In this document: positions 1-7,784 of the stretch, in pieces
How positions within the stretch are numbered: position 1 is the stretch's first letter
How the letters are laid out: each line of letters starts with the position of its first letter
NCBI RefSeq assembly: GCF_011365745.1
Contig: NZ_JAAOBY010000006.1
Span: 40,270-73,644 of the forward strand
From: Flavobacterium turcicum
GTDB taxonomy: Bacteria > Bacteroidota > Bacteroidia > Flavobacteriales > Flavobacteriaceae
Reading direction: 5' to 3'
Length of the DNA stretch: 33,375 bases
Notes under the pieces: model-generated
Databases searched by the model: none
What the model saw: only the letters and a program-made list of their open reading frames with translations
What the model was told of the DNA's origin: nothing
Program-made: the position numbers and the translations under genes

Positions 1-890
1 TGTAACAGAAGTAGTTCCGTCACCTGTTGGGTTACCCGGTGTCCAATTATAGGTGTATCCACCAGCTCCTCCTGTTGGTGTATTGATAGCAGCGGCACCA
101 TTTGAACCTCCAAAGCAAGATACATTGGTTTGTGAAGCAGGTGTTACTGAAATAGCAGGTGGTTGTGTCACTGTAAAATTTTGCGCTCTGGTACAACCAT
201 TAGCATCGGTCACAGTACAGGTCCAAGTCCCAGCTGTTAAACCTGTAACAGAAGTAGTTCCGTCACCTGTTGGGTTACCCGGTGTCCAATTATAGGTGTA
301 TCCACCAGCTCCTCCTGTTGGAATATTAATCGAGGCAGCTCCATTAGAACCGCCGAAACAAGAAACATTTGCTTGAGATGCTGCAGTTGCTACTATAGCC
401 GTTGGCTGTGTAATTGTAAAAGTACTAGTTGCTGTACACCCGTTTCCATCGGTTACGGTACACGTCCAACTTCCGGGTGATAATCCAGTTACAGAAGTTG
501 TACCGTCTCCGGTTGGAGTTCCTGGTGTCCAATTGTAGGTATATCCACCTGCTCCACCAGTTGCTGAATTTACAGTTGCAGCTCCGTTAGAACCTCCGTT
601 GCAGGCAACATTGGTTTGAGATGCTGGAGTAAGCGAAAGTGCCGTCGGTTGAGTAATTGTAAAATCACGTGTAGTTGTACATCCGCTTATATTATCCGTT
701 ACGGTACAAGTCCAATTTCCTGCACTTAATCCAGTAACTGAAACGGTTCCGTCACCTATTGGGTTTCCTGGTGTCCAGTTATAAGTATAATCTCCGCTTC
801 CGCCTGTAGCTGTATTTACCGAAGCAGACCCCGTAGTACCTCCAAAGCAAGAAACATTAGTTTGTGCTGCAGCGGTAAGACTCAAAGCAC
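1..890 (-). repeat. Tandem 243-246 bp SprB-type coding repeats
   Basis: Homologous points recur at 1, 244, 487 and 733, giving periods of 243, 243 and 246 bp. The extra codon in the longest unit falls in an NISGC segment. Positions 1-77 and 244-320 are identical base for base, while the other units differ at many third positions. The array continues past the left edge. Confidence 0.9.
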
Positions 891-1719
891 AAGGTGCTAT
901 AACAGTAAAAATTGGATTAGTACCAGGGAAGTAAGCTCCGCCTGGATTGATGTCATATGTTATGATTTCATCAGAAAGCCAATTATCCGTATTACGATCA
1001 CCGGTATTTAAGCAAATTGCAGCAAGAATAGCTGCTTTTGTACCCGATCTTATACCGGTATAAACATTATTGTCACCATGGTATCCCCCAGAATTTGGAT
1101 CTCTATTAATTGCAATAGCACTTGATCCCAGTGTAAGAGATGGAGGTAAATACGAATTGCTATTGTTGGGTTGTAGACCAGAACCAGTTACTAGAAATTG
1201 TCCTGCAGGTTGATTTACACCATTGAAAGTGGTACCAAATGTGTTCATGAATCCAAATACATATTGACTTACAGATGTAGGTGAACTTCCTTGAAAAATA
1301 AACCAGTTATCTCCTCCACCAGGAATTGGACAACTTGCAGGATTTGTAAGTGTCCAGCCTATGACGTTAACTATGCCTGGTAACCCAGAAACGCTAGGCG
1401 TTGTTCCACCAGTAATTGAAAATTTAGTTACGGTTCCAGCTGGCATTGCAGCGGTTAGCGTCCAAGTAATCGAGCCTTCCGCAGTATTTGTTACAGAAGT
1501 GGTTCCGAAAGTACCAGTAGCTTCATCATATCCATAATCTGTTATTCTAATAACAGTACCTGCTGAAATAGGAACAAGATTTACGATAGTCATTTCATAA
1601 GGGATAACATCGTAATTAGTACCTATAATAGCAATATCTCCTGCTGATAAAGTGGTTTGGGCGTTTAAGGATGTTAACAAACTTAGAAAACATCCCAAGA
1701 AAAGTAGTTTTTTTATCAT
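1..1719 (-). CDS. SprB-repeat secreted adhesin-like protein, N-terminal part (runs off left edge)
   Basis: This is an open reading frame of 573 codons, starting at ATG 1719 and continuing beyond position 1 without a stop. The N-terminus (MIKKLLFLGCFLSLLTSLNA, then Q) is a clear signal peptide. Residues about 22-275 form a secreted beta-rich domain starting SAGDIAIIGTNYDV, a type common at the start of large Bacteroidota surface proteins. From about residue 280 come 81-82 residue tandem repeats with the pattern SQTNVSCFGGSNGAA, GGAGGYTYNW, WTCTVTD and FTITQP. These match the SprB repeat family (Pfam SprB). SprB itself is a gliding-motility adhesin exported by the type IX secretion system. The C-terminus, where a T9SS sorting domain would sit, is outside the window, so that route is inferred. 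The last two repeats in view are nearly identical at the DNA level. The product is probably a surface adhesin or other secreted repeat protein; a motility role is not shown. Confidence 0.9.
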   Translation of the reverse strand, partial: MIKKLLFLGCFLSLLTSLNAQTTLSAGDIAIIGTNYDVIPYEMTIVNLVPISAGTVIRITDYGYDEATGTFGTTSVTNTAEGSITWTLTAAMPAGTVTKFSITGGTTPSVSGLPGIVNVIGWTLTNPASCPIPGGGDNWFIFQGSSPTSVSQYVFGFMNTFGTTFNGVNQPAGQFLVTGSGLQPNNSNSYLPPSLTLGSSAIAINRDPNSGGYHGDNNVYTGIRSGTKAAILAAICLNTGDRNTDNWLSDEIITYDINPGGAYFPGTNPIFTVIAPCALSLTAAAQTNVSCFGGTTGSASVNTATGGSGDYTYNWTPGNPIGDGTVSVTGLSAGNWTCTVTDNISGCTTTRDFTITQPTALSLTPASQTNVACNGGSNGAATVNSATGGAGGYTYNWTPGTPTGDGTTSVTGLSPGSWTCTVTDGNGCTATSTFTITQPTAIVATAASQANVSCFGGSNGAASINIPTGGAGGYTYNWTPGNPTGDGTTSVTGLTAGTWTCTVTDANGCTRAQNFTVTQPPAISVTPASQTNVSCFGGSNGAAAINTPTGGAGGYTYNWTPGNPTGDGTTSVT

Positions 1720-1749
1720 AATTAGTTTAATGTGTTTATTATTAAGTGT

Positions 1750-1780
1750 TTAAAAAAAAAATAAACTGTTGAAAAACAGT
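1750..1780 (-). terminator. Rho-independent terminator after the Tail-Collar gene
   Basis: Read on the minus strand, a 6-bp perfect stem (1765-1770 with 1775-1780, four-base loop) is followed by a T-rich run from 1764 to about 1752. It lies just past the stop of the gene ending at 1796 and upstream of the adhesin start at 1719. The adhesin therefore depends on read-through or on a weak promoter that I could not identify. Confidence 0.6.
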
Positions 1781-1795
1781 CCGTCTTTTAATTTT

Positions 1796-2368
1796 TTATG
1801 GTCTTGAAGGGAAGATTCCCTGATAGCATATTATATATTGCATTGCAACAAATGGTGGTACCGTTGGCAATGGAGCTTGGTTAGATCCCCATGATGCCTG
1901 TTGCAAACCAGTAGGGTCACTTTTGCTAATGGTATCGACTGTTTTACCTAAAGCATTATTGATCGCAGGGGTATTAGAATTAGTTCCATCACTATTGTTT
2001 GCTTGTAATGCTGGGGTTGCGGCTATATTTTCAGTTACACTAGTTGCAGATTCGTCTAATTTTGAGTGAGTGTGCGTGGACATATTTAAAGTTGTAATGG
2101 TCGCAGCTTGCGCTCCACCAGTCTGCCCAAGTACATAAGTGCCTCCTGGATGTTCACCTGAGATATTTGAACATTGAGTTGGAAAAGCGCCACGCAAATC
2201 AGGTAATTTAAAAGTGTTTATACCATCTCCGCCATAATAGGTTCCAATTATTGCAAACAATGCAGTGTATTCTTTTATTTTTAATATTTGCCCTTCGCAA
2301 GTAAAATAACCCATAGGAGCAAAATTACCTGCAAAAAGTTTAATGGTTCCCATTAATTCATCTTCCAT
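1796..2368 (-). CDS. Tail-Collar domain protein (microcystin-dependent protein type)
   Basis: The protein has 190 residues. Residues 6-60 carry the phage Tail-Collar signature: MGTIKLFAGNFAPMGYFTCE, then GQILKI, then TALFAIIGTYYGGDGINTFK and LPDLRGAFP. Free-standing bacterial proteins of this kind are annotated as microcystin-dependent protein (MdpB-like). They resemble the collar domain of phage tail fibres, and their biochemical role is unsettled. The C-terminal half is Thr/Asn/Ala-rich and ends in PPFVAMQYIICYQGIFPSRP, also typical of the family. No signal peptide is visible. The first ATG (MEDELMGTI) is preferred because family members usually have a few residues before the MGTI-like strand. 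No other phage gene is nearby, so it is unlikely to be a prophage remnant. It sits directly upstream of the SprB-repeat gene on the same strand, but a hairpin terminator separates the two. Confidence 0.85.
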   Translation of the reverse strand: MEDELMGTIKLFAGNFAPMGYFTCEGQILKIKEYTALFAIIGTYYGGDGINTFKLPDLRGAFPTQCSNISGEHPGGTYVLGQTGGAQAATITTLNMSTHTHSKLDESATSVTENIAATPALQANNSDGTNSNTPAINNALGKTVDTISKSDPTGLQQASWGSNQAPLPTVPPFVAMQYIICYQGIFPSRP

Positions 2369-2458
2369 AATTTTAGTTTTAAATGTTGATATTAGTTTTT
2401 TAGGGTTTTTTGATAATTTTATTTTTGTTAACTATTGTTTAATTTGTCTTTTTTGTAG

Positions 2459-2485
2459 CAAATTTATTTGAAATAACTAACCCAA
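2459..2485 (-). promoter_or_regulatory. Candidate promoter of the Tail-Collar gene
   Basis: On the minus strand TTG (2485-2483) is followed after 16 nt by TAAATTTG (2466-2459), which fits the Bacteroidota -7 pattern TAnnTTTG. The spacer is shorter than the usual 19-22 nt and the leader would be about 85 nt, so the call is tentative. Confidence 0.3.
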
Positions 2486-2940
2486 AACTGCGTATAATTA
2501 CCTGTTCTTTTATAAAAATAAAATAGGTATGCTATCTGTTGTTTAAGTTTATTCACATCTTACAACTGTAAAGATTACTCTTATCGATTAAATTTTACCA
2601 GTGAAAATCTAAACACGGTACATATTTTTTTTAAGTAGCATGTAAATTTCGTCAAGAATACTTTTCAGAACTTTATTTTCTTTTTTTTTACACTTTTTTT
2701 TGTTAGTAAAGCGCTATTTTACAGTGACTTATTTTTTTAATATTTTCAATTTAAATGTGTATCGTTTTTTTTACAATTCTATTTAGCAAAATTTTGATAG
2801 TTATTTTCTGAGTCTAAGTTAGCTATATTTTGTTTATAGCAATGCTAAATCCGTAAAAAAATATGTTTTTATTGTTGAATTTGTTAATTAATTGTGATTT
2901 TACTAGCTAAAAAAAATCTCAAAGTGGCACATTAACCCAC

Positions 2941-2948
2941 TATATTTG
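2941..2948 (+). promoter_or_regulatory. -7 box (TATATTTG) upstream of rluE-like gene
   Basis: TATATTTG matches TAnnTTTG exactly and ends 19 nt before the ATG at 2968. I do not see a clear TTG at the -33 position. The leader is short and A-rich, with no Shine-Dalgarno sequence. Confidence 0.5.
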
Positions 2949-2967
2949 CCAAAAAATAAAATAATTC

Positions 2968-3540
2968 ATGCACCGCCATTTCATCATTCACAAGCCATAC
3001 GGTTATTTAAGCCAGTTTATTTACGAGCTAAAGCGAAAGAAACGTTTACTTGGTGAATTGTATGATTTTCCAGAAGGCACTATGGCTATTGGTCGTTTAG
3101 ATGAGGATTCTGAAGGTTTATTACTGTTAACCACAGACGGAAAAGAGAGTGAACGCATCAGAAGTAAAAAAGTAGAAAAGGAATATTTTGTTCAGGTTGA
3201 TGGGCTAATCACTCAGGAAGCTATCGAGAAAATAAAAGCAGGTGTTGAAATTGGGTTTAATGGTACGAAATATCTAACCAAGCCTTGCAAAGCGAATGCA
3301 CTTGAGATAGCACCCGATTTCGGACTGCGCGGAAAAAAAATTAGAGACGAGCGTCATGGTCCCACTTCATGGGCATCGATCACCGTCAACGAAGGCAAAT
3401 TTCGACAAGTGCGTAAAATGACTGCCGCGGTTGGTTTTCCTACGTTGCGATTGGTTCGTGTGCGAATAGGAAATGTAAATCTCAACGATTTGCAGGCAGG
3501 AGAGGTAATTGAAGTAGAAAATTTTCAAATAGAAATTTAA
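2968..3540 (+). CDS. rluE: 23S rRNA pseudouridine synthase, RluE-like (RsuA/RluB/E/F family)
   Basis: The product is a 190-residue pseudouridine synthase that would isomerise a uridine in 23S rRNA; E. coli RluE acts on U2457. The family core is clear: the start motif HFIIHKPYGYLSQF, then GRLDEDSEGLLLLTTDG at about residues 42-58 with the catalytic Asp in RLD (D45). Later come KEYFVQVDG, the EGKFRQVRKM stretch and a C-terminal LRLVRVRIGN strand. There is no N-terminal S4 domain, as in RluE and unlike RsuA, RluB and RluF. That, with the short length, is why RluE is the best name; exact site specificity is not proven by sequence. It lies 56 bp upstream of trmL in the same direction and may be co-transcribed with it. 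Confidence 0.85.
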   Translation: MHRHFIIHKPYGYLSQFIYELKRKKRLLGELYDFPEGTMAIGRLDEDSEGLLLLTTDGKESERIRSKKVEKEYFVQVDGLITQEAIEKIKAGVEIGFNGTKYLTKPCKANALEIAPDFGLRGKKIRDERHGPTSWASITVNEGKFRQVRKMTAAVGFPTLRLVRVRIGNVNLNDLQAGEVIEVENFQIEI

Positions 3541-3596
3541 AAGGTAGTACTAGTTTTTTAATCTTTTAATTTTCCAATCTTATAATAAAGTATAAA

Positions 3597-4061
3597 ATGT
3601 TAAATATCGTTTTAATTGAACCGGAAATCCCAAATAATACCGGAAACATTGGCAGGTTATCCGTAGGTACCGAAAGTCGTTTGCACTTAATTCATCCTTT
3701 TGGTTTTGTCATTAATGATAAAAATCTAAAACGTTCAGGACTGGACTATTGGGTACACTTGGATGTAACCGAATATCAAAATGTAAGCGAGTGGCTCGAT
3801 CAGGTTCCTGATAAATCACGTGTTTTTTTGATGAGCTCGCATGCTGAAAATTCGTATTTAGATATCGAATATCAAGACGAAGATTGGTTGGTTTTTGGTA
3901 AAGAAAGCGTTGGTTTGAGCCAAGAAGTTTTGGATTTATTCGAAAAGAAAAATCAATTAAAAATTCCAATGTCGCCCTTAATCAGAAGTTTTAATATTGC
4001 AAATTCCGTAGCATTTGTTGTAGGTGAGGCTAAAAGACAGCTTTATTTGAAATCAAAATAA
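3597..4061 (+). CDS. trmL: tRNA (cytidine/uridine(34)-2'-O)-methyltransferase TrmL
   Basis: This 154-residue single-domain SPOUT methyltransferase matches the usual TrmL length (about 155). TrmL 2'-O-methylates the wobble nucleotide of certain tRNA-Leu isoacceptors using S-adenosylmethionine. Visible family motifs are MLNIVLIEPEIPNNTGNIGR at the N-terminus, SGLDYW at about residues 48-53, and the knot segments LVFGKESVGLS and IPMSPLIRSFNIANSVAFVV near the C-terminus. It follows the RluE-like gene on the same strand and is convergent with btuD, with only 26 bp between the two stop codons and no hairpin terminator seen there. Confidence in the family is high; the substrate is by family inference. 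Confidence 0.93.
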   Translation: MLNIVLIEPEIPNNTGNIGRLSVGTESRLHLIHPFGFVINDKNLKRSGLDYWVHLDVTEYQNVSEWLDQVPDKSRVFLMSSHAENSYLDIEYQDEDWLVFGKESVGLSQEVLDLFEKKNQLKIPMSPLIRSFNIANSVAFVVGEAKRQLYLKSK

Positions 4062-4087
4062 GTTTCTACAGCTTTTTTAATTTGCGT

Positions 4088-4870
4088 TTAAGTGATTACA
4101 AATTTTCCTTTGTCAGCATCGAAAGCGATGTGGTCATCTTTAAAAAGTGTGCTAAAGGTCCCCTTCGAAATAAAATTACAAGGTTGGTCCTGAAAAGAAG
4201 CTTCTGGCGTCATGATGATCATTTCGTCACTCAATTGTATGGCCATATCAATATCGTGTGTTGATAATAAAATGCATTTGCCTAATTCCGAGGTTAATTT
4301 TTTAAGCAATTTAAAAAGAGCCACTTTATGCAACAAGTCGAGGTGTGTACTGGGTTCGTCGAGAATTATCAGCTCCGTATCTTGTGCCAATGCTCTTGCG
4401 ATCAGTACTTTTTGAAGTTGACCGTCGCTAATTTCAAAATGTTTTTTGTGTGCCAAATGACTAATTTGCGTGAGCTCCATCGCTTCATTTACTTTGGTAA
4501 TATCGTTTGAGGTCAATGTGCCTATCCAATTGGTGTAAGGTTGACGTCCCAATGCAATCAATTCGAAAACAATAAGATTGCTTGGTGGTAATTTTTCGGT
4601 TAAAACTAAACTTAATTTCTGCGCAAGTTCCAACGGGTTGTAGGTATCGATTTTTTTATCCTCCAAAAAAACAGTTCCTTGCAGCGGTTTTTGTATTCCC
4701 GTAAGCGTTTTTAGCAATGTAGATTTTCCAATTCCGTTGGCACCAACAAGAGCAACAAGTTTGCCAGTTTCAAGTTGCACGTTCACCTTTGAAGCAACGG
4801 TAATTGTTGTTTTTTTGTGCGTGTAGCCTATGCTAATATCAGTTGCTGATATAAGTGTTTTTGCATTCAT
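4088..4870 (-). CDS. btuD: ABC transporter ATPase, probably cobalamin import (BtuD)
   Basis: This is the nucleotide-binding subunit of a FecE/BtuD-type importer. The start is ATG 4870, giving 260 residues. Its ATG overlaps the stop of the upstream permease in the arrangement TAATG, which implies translational coupling; an upstream in-frame TTG at 4906 would extend into btuC and is not needed. Walker A is GANGIGKSTLLKTLTG (residues about 42-57), the signature is a degenerate ISDGQLQK in place of LSGGQ, Walker B is ELIILDEPSTHLD, and the switch His lies in LLSTHD. It is the last gene of btuF-btuC-btuD. The family alone does not separate cobalamin from siderophore or haem importers. Adjacent cobU, bluB-cobT, cobS, cobC and riboswitch-linked btuB point to cobalamin. 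Confidence 0.87.
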   Translation of the reverse strand: MNAKTLISATDISIGYTHKKTTITVASKVNVQLETGKLVALVGANGIGKSTLLKTLTGIQKPLQGTVFLEDKKIDTYNPLELAQKLSLVLTEKLPPSNLIVFELIALGRQPYTNWIGTLTSNDITKVNEAMELTQISHLAHKKHFEISDGQLQKVLIARALAQDTELIILDEPSTHLDLLHKVALFKLLKKLTSELGKCILLSTHDIDMAIQLSDEMIIMTPEASFQDQPCNFISKGTFSTLFKDDHIAFDADKGKFVIT

Positions 4871-5901
4871 TAGGCAATCATTTTTTGTTTGCGTACCAAT
4901 AACCAAATTACAATTGGTGCACCAATAATCGAGGTAATAGCATTAATTGGGAGCATGACTTCTAAGCCAGGAAGTTGCGTTAAAATATCACATAATAAAA
5001 GTATTGCTGCACCAAATAGTAGGGTACTCCAAAATAAAACAGCATGATTACTAGTTTGAAAAACCAATTTAGCGATGTGTGGCACTGCTAAGCCAACAAA
5101 GGCTATAGGACCAGCGAATGCGGTAATGCTTCCTGCCAAAATACTGGTGGCTAAAATGATTATGTTTCGAGTGCGTTTAAAATTCAAACCCATACTGCGA
5201 GCGTAATTTTCGCCTAAAAGTAACGCATTCAATGGTTTGATGCTGAATATACTAATAAAAATTCCCAAAAGCACACAAAAAGTCAACAGTCCAATTGAAG
5301 TCCAAGATAGGTTTCCTAAATTTCCCATTGACCAAAAGGTGAATTTTTGTAGTTGTTCTGCCGAACTAAAATAAGTTAAAACACCAACAATAGCGCTTGT
5401 AAAACTACCAAACATTAATCCAACAATTAAGATAGTCATAGTGTCTCGCAGCTTTTGTGAAACGGCCAATACGGCCAATAAAACCAATGAACTTCCAATG
5501 GTCGACGCTAATACTATTCCGTAAGGCGAGGTGATGAGGGTACCTAAAAATGAAGGCAATAAACCAGCCCCTAAAATTACAAAGGCTACTCCCAAACTCG
5601 CTCCTGAGCTTAAACCCAAAACATACGGTCCTGCAAGCGGATTTCGAAACAAGGTTTGCATTAATAAACCGCTAATTGATAATCCAGCACCTACCAAGAT
5701 AGCCGTGATGGCTTTTGGTAAGCGGTAGTTGATGATGATATATTCCCAAGTTGTTTTGCTTGCATGTCCTCCCGTTAGACTGTGATAAATATCTGCTGCA
5801 GGAATTTGAATTGCGCCATAACTAATGTTTATGAAAAACAACACCACCAGGCCAATGGCTAGTATTACAAATAAAAAGCTATTTCTCTTGCTTGAATTCA
5901 A
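4870..5901 (-). CDS. btuC: ABC transporter permease, FecCD family, probably BtuC
   Basis: The product is a 343-residue integral membrane permease with about ten hydrophobic segments, as expected for FecCD/BtuC subunits. Family markers include YRLPKAITAILVGAGLSISG followed by LLMQTLFRNPLAGPYVLGLS at about residues 58-98, GENYARSMGL, and ITAFAGPIAFVGLAVPHIAK near residues 259-278. As a dimer it would form the inner-membrane channel receiving substrate from the binding protein encoded 66 bp upstream (btuF). Its stop overlaps the btuD start. Assignment to cobalamin rests on the neighbouring cobalamin genes; on sequence alone it could serve another ferric-siderophore-type substrate. Confidence 0.88.
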   Translation of the reverse strand: MNSSKRNSFLFVILAIGLVVLFFINISYGAIQIPAADIYHSLTGGHASKTTWEYIIINYRLPKAITAILVGAGLSISGLLMQTLFRNPLAGPYVLGLSSGASLGVAFVILGAGLLPSFLGTLITSPYGIVLASTIGSSLVLLAVLAVSQKLRDTMTILIVGLMFGSFTSAIVGVLTYFSSAEQLQKFTFWSMGNLGNLSWTSIGLLTFCVLLGIFISIFSIKPLNALLLGENYARSMGLNFKRTRNIIILATSILAGSITAFAGPIAFVGLAVPHIAKLVFQTSNHAVLFWSTLLFGAAILLLCDILTQLPGLEVMLPINAITSIIGAPIVIWLLVRKQKMIA

Positions 5902-5967
5902 TGTTTTTGAAGATTTATTTTTGGGCGATTTTGTTTGAAAAGTTATGTTTTATAAAATGTTTTGCGA

Positions 5968-7110
5968 TTATTGCAATTGTTCCGCAAAGGTAAAATTATA
6001 GTTTGGCAGCACCTCTGGATGAAAAATTTTAATATAATCTTTCAAAACTAAATCAGGTCTGCTGGCCGCTGTTTCATAATAAATCGTGCCGCCTTTAGCT
6101 CCTAATTTGGCCTCAAAAGTAAAAACTTTATTTCTTTTTAAAGCCGTAAATTGAGCATAATGCGGATTACTTTTTTCAAATTCAGCTTTGCTTTTGATCG
6201 CGCCCGTTGCAATCCAATAATCTGCATTTTGAGCTTTTTCAAGAACTTTTTCAAATGGTAAATTCAAGCTTCCTGAGCCGGCCACATCTGACCAAAGGTA
6301 ATTGGCTTTTGCATCTTTCATGAATTGTGCTACCCAACTGTTTCCCTTGGCTACATACCAAGTATCAGCGTATATCGACCCATACAATACGGTGCTTGAG
6401 GATTTTTTGGTAGCTACCATTTGTTGCGCTTCTTTATAATTTTTTACAATAGTATTGAAAAGTGTGTTGGCTTCTTCTTTCTTTCCAAACAGAGCGCCAT
6501 ACAGTTTAATCCATTCTGCTTTTCCAAGAGGAGTTTGTTCCATCCAATCGGCTTGGATCAATACTTTTAAACCGCTTTTTTGTAAATTATCCAAAACAGG
6601 GTTTGAATTATCAATACCAAAAGTCACTATGGCATCAGGTGATAATGCAATTAATTGTTCAATATTTAGCTTTTCATTTTGCCCTATATTAGTCACTTTT
6701 CCAGCATCGATAAGTTGACGTGTTTTAACTGATGAAACATAATCGGTATGCGGAAAACCAATTAAATTCTTTTCAACACCCAACATTTCTAAAAACGGAA
6801 TCGAAGTAGTTGAGGTAACTACGATACTTTGCAATGGGACATTTATAGTTTCATATTCAGACAGGCTATCTGGAATTTGAGCTTGGTTTTCTTTTAGCAC
6901 ATAAGTAAAATCTTTTTTGGCTTGCGGCCAAGCATCAGATACGGTTACTACGTCATAACCATCATAGGATACAATTGATAAACCACTGGCATACAAAACG
7001 CTATTCTGACTTTTTGGGGTGATTTTTTTATCCGACTTTACTTCGTTTTTGCAAGAGCTTAAAACAACAAAAACAAGGAGCATAAGTAAATTTGGTACTG
7101 AAATTCTCAT
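5968..7110 (-). CDS. btuF: Periplasmic substrate-binding lipoprotein, probably BtuF
   Basis: The protein has 380 residues and begins with a lipoprotein signal (LLMLLVFVVLSSCKNE; lipidated Cys at residue 20), so it should be anchored in the periplasm. It contains the two-lobed fold of class III binding proteins: VVTSTTSIPFLEMLGVEKNL with GFPHTDYVSS in the first lobe, then NIEQLIALSPDAIVTFG, and a second lobe with YGSIYADTWYVAKGNSW and LPFEKVLEKAQNADYWI. It would deliver the ligand to the permease encoded just downstream. It heads the btuFCD operon and diverges from cobU. A -7 box lies 22 nt upstream of the start. The cobalamin assignment is contextual; no B12-specific residue was identified. 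Confidence 0.83.
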   Translation of the reverse strand: MRISVPNLLMLLVFVVLSSCKNEVKSDKKITPKSQNSVLYASGLSIVSYDGYDVVTVSDAWPQAKKDFTYVLKENQAQIPDSLSEYETINVPLQSIVVTSTTSIPFLEMLGVEKNLIGFPHTDYVSSVKTRQLIDAGKVTNIGQNEKLNIEQLIALSPDAIVTFGIDNSNPVLDNLQKSGLKVLIQADWMEQTPLGKAEWIKLYGALFGKKEEANTLFNTIVKNYKEAQQMVATKKSSSTVLYGSIYADTWYVAKGNSWVAQFMKDAKANYLWSDVAGSGSLNLPFEKVLEKAQNADYWIATGAIKSKAEFEKSNPHYAQFTALKRNKVFTFEAKLGAKGGTIYYETAASRPDLVLKDYIKIFHPEVLPNYNFTFAEQLQ

Positions 7111-7131
7111 GAGGTAAATTTAAAATCACGG

Positions 7132-7139
7132 CAAAGGTA
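7132..7139 (-). promoter_or_regulatory. -7 box (TACCTTTG) of the btuFCD operon
   Basis: On the minus strand TACCTTTG fits TAnnTTTG exactly and ends 21 nt before the btuF ATG at 7110. No good TTG at the -33 position was found. The leader would be only about 15 nt, too short to hold a riboswitch. Confidence 0.5.
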
Positions 7140-7170
7140 GCCCAAATTAATCTATTTTCTTGTTTATTTT

Positions 7171-7203
7171 TTGCAGTAAAAAAATCAACAAACACTATCT
7201 TTA
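7171..7203 (+). promoter_or_regulatory. Candidate promoter of the cobU operon
   Basis: TTG (7171-7173), a 22-nt spacer and TATCTTTA (7196-7203; one mismatch to TAnnTTTG) form a plausible Bacteroidota promoter about 65 nt before the cobU start. The leader is too short for a cobalamin riboswitch and has none of its conserved boxes. Confidence 0.45.
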
Positions 7204-7268
7204 CCCCTCAAAAAAATGCAGGCGATAGTACTTTTTAGTTTTTAGTCTGGCATCTAAATGATTTTCAA

Positions 7269-7784
7269 ATGATGTATTTAATTACAGGTGGTGAGCGCTC
7301 AGGCAAAAGTTCCTATGCCGAAAATCTCGCGAAAAAGTTAGCAGAAAAACCTTTATATGTAGCAACTGCTAGAAAGTGGGATGCTAATTTTCAAGAGCGT
7401 ATTGACCGACATCAAAAAGACAGAGACGAACGTTGGATCAATATCGAAAAAGAGAAATTTTTGAGCGAGATTGATTTTTCTGGTAAAGTAGCAGTGGTTG
7501 ATTGCGTGACACTTTGGCTGACTAACTTTTTTGTAGATACTAAAAATGATGTGCCATTATGTTTGCAGCAAGCCAAAGCCGAAATTGATGCTCTAGTAAA
7601 ACAAGAAAATGCTACAATTATCATAGTTACAAACGAAATCGGAATGGGACTTCACGCCGAAACTGCGGTTGGACGCAAGTTTACCGAATTGCAGGGCTGG
7701 ATGAATCAATACATAGCGAGCAAAGCCGATAACGTTGTGCTGATGGTTTCAGGAATTCCGGTTGAAATTAAAAAAGCAAAATGA
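7269..7784 (+). CDS. cobU: Adenosylcobinamide kinase / adenosylcobinamide-phosphate guanylyltransferase CobU
   Basis: This bifunctional cytoplasmic enzyme phosphorylates adenosylcobinamide and transfers GMP to give adenosylcobinamide-GDP for nucleotide-loop assembly. It has 171 residues, close to Salmonella CobU (about 180). The P-loop GGERSGKS is at residues 7-14. H48 in RIDRHQKDRDERW corresponds to the guanylylated His of the family, and VAVVDCVTLWLTNFF and IIVTNEIGMGL are further CobU motifs. Two ATGs occur in tandem at the start (7269 and 7272) and either could serve. The 3' end overlaps the next gene by 4 bp (ATGA), so translation is probably coupled. It is the first gene of the plus-strand cob operon. 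Confidence 0.95.
   Translation: MMYLITGGERSGKSSYAENLAKKLAEKPLYVATARKWDANFQERIDRHQKDRDERWINIEKEKFLSEIDFSGKVAVVDCVTLWLTNFFVDTKNDVPLCLQQAKAEIDALVKQENATIIIVTNEIGMGLHAETAVGRKFTELQGWMNQYIASKADNVVLMVSGIPVEIKKAK

Larger units (their letters stand above)
2369..2967. other. 599-bp AT-rich intergenic gap
   Basis: No credible gene is present on either strand. The stretch is very AT-rich with many A and T runs. It holds candidate divergent promoters: TAAATTTG on the minus strand (2466 to 2459) for the Tail-Collar gene, with TTG at 2485-2483, and TATATTTG on the plus strand (2941-2948) for the pseudouridine synthase. I see no RNA gene or long inverted repeat. Confidence 0.6.

Noticed and set aside
53..295. 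Plus-strand open frame over the repeat region
   Set aside because: It is the antisense of the SprB-type repeats, which are coding on the minus strand, and has no signal or domain.
1..890. Regularly spaced repeats as a possible CRISPR array
   Set aside because: The unit is about 243 bp, in frame and protein-coding, with no short direct repeats or spacers.
1796..2368. Tail-Collar gene as evidence of a prophage
   Set aside because: There is no integrase, capsid, terminase, lysis or tail-assembly gene nearby; stand-alone copies are common in bacteria.
4871..4906. TTG start extending BtuD by 12 residues
   Set aside because: ATG 4870 overlaps the btuC stop as TAATG and begins right before the ABC domain; the extension is unlike the family.
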